NCBI RefSeq assembly: GCF_902806685.2
Contig: NC_048547.1
Location: 14,953,196 to 15,017,195, forward strand
DNA length: 64,000 nucleotides
Direction of reading: 5' to 3'
DNA from: Maniola hyperantus
Lineage: Eukaryota; Arthropoda; Insecta; Lepidoptera; Nymphalidae
Both the position numbers and the translations under genes were made by a program. The notes under the pieces were generated by a model, which saw only the letters and a list, made by a program, of their open reading frames with translations, did not search any database and was not told where the DNA came from. Positions 60,031 to 64,000 of this stretch are shown here, one piece after another (position 1 is the stretch's first letter; each line of letters opens with the position of its first letter).

Positions 60031-60100
60031 CCGCCGACCTGCCGGGCTGCCGACCTGCCGGGCTGCCGGGCTGCCGGGCTGCCGGGCTGCCGGGCTATCC
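60030..60100. repeat. 8-bp minisatellite (GCCGGGCT)n
   Basis: About six perfect units after diverged CCGACCTGCCGG units. Confidence 0.9.
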
Positions 60101-60104
60101 AGTA

Positions 60105-60820
60105 CTCACTGAACACTGATAGCGGGAATAAACTTGCCTCAGCGACGACAGAATTACGACGTCCGTACTTTCCGTACGATACGGCAATATTGACAAAAGG
60201 TTGTAATTTTGACGATCTATTTGGCGCAGTTCTCTAATCTGTGAATACAATAAATAAATTATGTTTATTTTAAATTACTATTGTTTTAGTTGATCGGATA
60301 TTGCAACTAATATAGTATGTAGGTAACTAGGTAAATTATCATTAGATGTACCTATTTCAAATTTCAAGGTCAAAGTGTTCGCTTCGTTAAACTATTTTTA
60401 TTTTATTTTATTTTATTTTATTAGATATGCCAACTATACACTTAAAATACCTACTCTACTTTAGATCACAGGAACTGGTTTACCGAGAACAAAATCATTA
60501 TTATTTGCGATCAACAAATACCTACATACAAACCAGTATTTGCAATGACCACAACTATATATGATAGACACGTCACACGAGTCGCTCCGTCACTGGCTCC
60601 ATACAAACGTATAAACTTGTACGTTGTAGGGTTCCGTACATAATTATGTTTTTGGTCACACTCACAAACTACTTAATGAATTGTTATCAGTATTTGTTGT
60701 TTAAATACGTAAGTAGGAATATGGTACACACTATAAGTACCGTTCTCAACAGTAGTTTAGTTTTTATATAGACCCCGTCACAAGAATGGTCTAAAACTGT
60801 CAACTTTGATGAACCCATTT
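60105..60820. other. Intergenic, nothing recognised
   Basis: It includes a TTTTA/ATTTT short repeat at 60395-60425. No ORF with family resemblance. Confidence 0.3.
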
Positions 60821-60821
60821 T

Positions 60822-61237
60822 TAGGGTTCCGTACCTCAAAAGGAAAAACGGAACCCTTATAGGATCACTTTGTTGTCTGTCTGTCTGTCTGTCCGTCTGT
60901 CTGTCAAGAAACCTACAGGGTACTTCCCGTTGACCTAGAATCATGAAATTTGGCAGGAAGGTGGGTCTTATAGCTGGCTATAGAGGAAAAATCTGAAAAC
61001 CGTGAATTTAGGGTTAGATCACACAAAAAAAATTAAATTGTGGTCATGACCTAATAATTAGTATTTTCAATATTCGAAGTAAGATAACTATATCAAGTGG
61101 GGTATCATATTAAAGGGCTTTACATGTGCATTCTAAAACAGATTTTTGAATTATCGTGCCAAATGTCGAAAAAATACGACTGTAGTACGGAACCCTCATT
61201 GTGCGAGCCTGACTCGCACTTGGCCGGTTTTTTTCAT
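60822..61237 (+). mobile_element. Family A repeat, full length
   Basis: It runs from AGGGTTCCGTACCTCAAAAG to GAACCCTCATTGTGCGAGCC and CTCGCACTTGGCCGG. It has a shorter CTGT run and lacks about 20 bases near 61140 compared with the 57.2-kb copy. Confidence 0.72.
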
Positions 61238-61239
61238 GA

Positions 61240-62160
61240 GGGGAGCCCCCCTGACAAATAATTCGTTTAAAAAATTATATGAAAATGTGCACATTTCATG
61301 TCCTGTAGATTGGTTCGAAAGTACATCCCGGACAGTATTATAAGTGTCCAGAAAAGTACTTAGTATAAAATTTCATTTCTGGACAGTAGGTATTACAACA
61401 GCTGTCCAGAAAAAGTCCTCGCCAGGTCTCGGTCGTCAACTCGCACTCGGCCAGGCGCCAGACCAACACGCTTACATTGCAATATTCGCTACAGGTTTGT
61501 GTTTCCGTCAACGAGCTAGAGACCCGTAGGTATATAATCGCTATGGAATATTTTGATGTAGAGTTGCTGGGCCGTGAACACTACTACGATTTACTTCTGC
61601 AGTTTTAGTTAATAATAATAGAAAAACCACCGTGACGTCATATGTACCTGTTGCAATTTGAATCTTAATGTTCTAAATTTATGAGGCATGATTAGGTGAA
61701 AATCGAAATAGAATAAAACAAAGTCTTTATCCATGTTTGTCTGTGTATACGCTTAAAACTTTCTGACTACACTTCTATTCATTTAAATTTCAGGAACAAT
61801 GTTTGTATATTTTGATATTTCATAATAAAGTAGGGACCTAGTCGTAAATGATAAAAGGCTTGCTGGCTAAATAGAAAATATAGATAGTAGATTATTTTGC
61901 CGCGAGACTGCGAGAGAGGCTATGGAATGACTATAAATCGATAAAATCATCTACTGCGCAAGTTCAAGGGCAGCACCTTTTGACGTGACACCAACTGCAC
62001 TAGCTTACATGGAGTACCAGGAGAACATAGGCGCATAGGAGGCTAGGCTCAGGTACTATAAAACCATACAACATTTTTATGCCCAAGAGCATAAAAAGCA
62101 GTTTTACTCCGCTTATACGCTCGCTCGGCATAAAAAAGAACGTTACGAGCATGAGAAGTG
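61240..62160. other. Intergenic, no supported gene
   Basis: Three short GTCCAGAAAA motifs or their complement occur at 61330-61410 (TGTCCAGAAAAGTAC, CTGGACAG, CTGTCCAGAAAAAG), which could be a foldback remnant. Nothing else is recognised. Confidence 0.3.
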
Positions 62161-62165
62161 TTTTT

Positions 62166-62585
62166 TTTAGGGTTCCGTACCTGAAAAGGAAAAACGGAAC
62201 CCTTATAGGATCACTTTGTTGTCTGTCTGTCAAGAAACCTACAGGATACTTCCCGTTGACCTAGAATCATGAAATTTGGCAGATAGGTAGATCTTATAGC
62301 TGACATTTGGGGAAAAATCTGAAAACCGTGAATTTGTGGTTACATCACACAAAAAAAATTAAATTGTGGTCATGAACTAATAATTAGTATTTTCAATTTT
62401 CTAAGTAAGATAACTATATCAAATGGGGTATCATATGAAAGGTTTTCACCTGTGCATTCTAAAATAGATTTATTTTTATTTTTATATATCATAGTTTTGA
62501 ATTATCCTGCAAAATGTCGAAAAAATACAACCGTAGTACGGAACCCACATTGCGCGAGCCTGACTCGCACTTGGCCGGTTATTTT
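62166..62585 (+). mobile_element. Family A repeat, full length
   Basis: It runs from AGGGTTCCGTACCTGAAAAG to GAACCCACATTGCGCGAGCC and GCACTTGGCCGG. The CTGT run has only two to three units. Confidence 0.72.
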
Positions 62586-62619
62586 TTCATTCAAACCTAA
62601 TTTTAAAAGTGTTTCGAAT

Positions 62620-63092
62620 GTTTACTAAGTTAAACCTCCACTGGTTTGGAATGTTCTTCCTACTGAGAAGAGCCAGCAACAAACTCTGAACGATTGGTAG
62701 GTACATCTAAATCTAAATATATAAAACTAACTGATCCCCGCGGCTTCGCCCGCGTCTTAAAATATAGCCTATGCCACTCAGGAATAATGTAGCTTTCTAT
62801 TGGTGAAAGAATTTCAAAATCGGTTCAGTAGTTCTAGAGATTGCCCCCTACAAACAAACTTAACGACATTACCTCTTTATAATATTAAGTAATATAATAG
62901 ACGAAAGGGTGACTGACTGACTGACTGATCTATCAACGCACAGCTCAAACGGATGGATCAGGCTGAAATTTGGCATGCAGACGTAGACATCCACTAAGAA
63001 AGGATTTTTGAAAATTCAACCCCTAAGGCGGTAACATAGGGGTTCGAAATTTGAGTAGTCCACGCGGACGAAGTCGCGGGCATAAGCTAGTA
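62620..63092. repeat. Retroposon piece, H3 (-) and H2 (+) next to the P450 gene
   Basis: 62620-62702: AACCTCCACTGGTTTGGAAT, GAGAAGAGCCAGCAACAAAC. 62703-62895: H3 in reverse (CTGATCCCCGCGGCTTCGCC; GGTGAAAGAATTTCAAAATC). 62900-63092: H2 forward from GACGAAAGGGTGACTGAC to CACGCGGACGAAGTCGCGGG, CATAAGCTAG. Confidence 0.65.
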
Positions 63093-63291
63093 ACTTATTT
63101 AAATATTTTTACAATTCTTAAGAAAATTCGCCCCGTGCGAAGCCAGGGCACGGATCATAGTCATATTAATTTAGGTAAACGCATTTTGTATTTACATACG
63201 AAGGCCATTAAAGTAATAAAAATATCATATTGAATAAACAAAGATTATATTATGTTTCTCGTATAACGCTCTCAAGTGCAGCGCGGACACA

Positions 63292-63451
63292 ATGTTGCTG
63301 GCGTGTTTACTTGTGCTGCTGGTGCTGCTGGTGACTGTGCTGGCCAAAACCAGGTCGAAGAAGTTGTTGGATTTACACAGACAGATAAAAGTGGACTTTC
63401 CCTACATACCAGTCATAGGACATGCTTATAAATTCATCGGAAGCAATGAAG
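63292..63451 (+). CDS. Cytochrome P450, first exon (probably clan 4), 5'-complete and 3'-partial
   Basis: ATG at 63292 opens MLLACLLVLLVLLVTVLAKT, a hydrophobic signal anchor for the endoplasmic reticulum membrane, followed by basic KTRSKK. It then reads DFPYIPVIGHAYKFIGSNE, the 'P.IG.A..F' start of insect clan 4 P450s (CYP4/CYP340-like). The exon ends at donor GAAG|GTAGGC in phase 1. The next exons, including the I-helix, ExxR and heme cysteine, lie beyond the right edge. Members oxidise fatty acids, pheromones or plant toxins; the substrate here cannot be told. The usual proline hinge after the anchor is weak. The identification rests on 53 codons. Confidence 0.72.
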
Positions 63452-64000
63452 GTAGGCACTTAAAGTTATATTCTAATTTCTATAGCTTTTTAGGGTTCTG
63501 TACCTCAAAAGGAAAAACAGAACCCTTATAGGATCACTTTGTTGTCTGTCTGTCTGTCTGTCGGTCTGTCAAGAAACCTACAGGGTACTTCCCGTTGACC
63601 TAGAATAATAAAATTTGGCAGGTAGGTAGATCTTATAGCTGACATTAGGGAAAAAATCAGAAAACCGTGAATTTGTGGTTACGTCACACATAAAAAATTT
63701 AATTGTGGTCATGAACTAATAATTAATCAGCTGATAGAGCTGTTCAGTTGAAAGAAAGTTAGTAAGAAAGGAGTTTAGTGTAGTAGGTACCTACCGCTAC
63801 ATAGACAGAATGTGTATTGCCACTATAATTTTTTTTATAAAAATTTCAAAATGACCGCCATGAAAATTATAAAAAAAAAGTGTTATTTCTTGATGATGGT
63901 ACGGAACCCTTCGTGTGTAGGCCCGACTCGCACTTGACCGATTTTTAAATAAGCCTGATATGAAACCCACCTTTATACTTGTTCGCCTTTGACTATAATC
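63452..64000 (+). other. P450 intron 1 holding family A and family B repeats
   Basis: 63488-63735 is a family A 5' half (GGTTCTGTACCTCAAAAGGA; CAAGAAACCTACAGGGTACT; AAAACCGTGAATTTGTGG). 63780-63945 is a family B 3' half (ATGACCGCCATGAAAATT; GGTACGGAACCCTTCGTGTG; CCCGACTCGCACTTGACCG). Together they look like a chimera of the two families. No acceptor is evident before the window ends. Confidence 0.6.

Overview
This is a window of a moth or butterfly (Lepidoptera) nuclear genome. The evidence is AT-rich non-coding DNA dense in lepidopteran repeat families, split genes with GT-AG introns, and recognisable insect retrotransposons. Nothing points to bacteria or to an autonomous virus. Most of the sequence is intron or intergenic DNA built from layered mobile-element debris; only a small part is host coding sequence.

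Host genes. (1) On the minus strand from 3007 down past the left edge lies most of NKAP (NF-kappa-B-activating protein family). Four exons with matching splice phases are visible, and the last exon(s) are off the window. (2) At 3635-5419 (+) is a THAP-domain protein fused by splicing to fragments of a P-element/THAP9-like transposase, with an in-frame stop in the second exon; it is probably a decayed or domesticated P-like element. (3) At 63292-63451 (+) is the first exon of a cytochrome P450, probably clan 4; its first intron runs off the right edge. About 58 kb between the second and third genes has no convincing host gene.

The central feature is a nested retrotransposon at 22512-32643. A Ty3/Gypsy element with two 777-bp LTRs (I find one mismatch) and a 4-bp target duplication (ATAG) keeps one long intact pol frame (protease, RT, RNase H, integrase) but has lost almost all of gag. 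Its 5' LTR is split, exactly at the AATAAA polyadenylation signal, by an apparently full-length 5056-bp Jockey-clade non-LTR retrotransposon (23231-28286). That element has both ORFs open and an 11-bp target-site duplication. The Gypsy itself landed in or beside RTE-clade debris, so three layers of insertion can be dated relative to each other.

Elsewhere the sequence is a patchwork of tRNA-derived SINEs, RTE and Jockey/CR1-like 3' fragments, at least three Helitron-like non-autonomous families ending in a hairpin plus CTAG, many foldback or TIR MITE families, and seven minisatellites. Two of the minisatellites are notable: a 29-bp unit that is itself a near-perfect palindrome and is interrupted by a 690-bp foldback element, and a 22-bp array of about 27 copies. 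CpG-rich unique islands near 11.3, 14.2 and 59.9 kb are the best candidates for unseen promoters or regulatory DNA.

I found no CRISPR array, operon, rRNA or true tRNA gene. No clearly new multi-gene biological system is visible; the most interesting items are the nested retroelements, the gag-less Gypsy, the P-element-derived THAP locus, the palindromic satellite and a few shared repeats I could not name.
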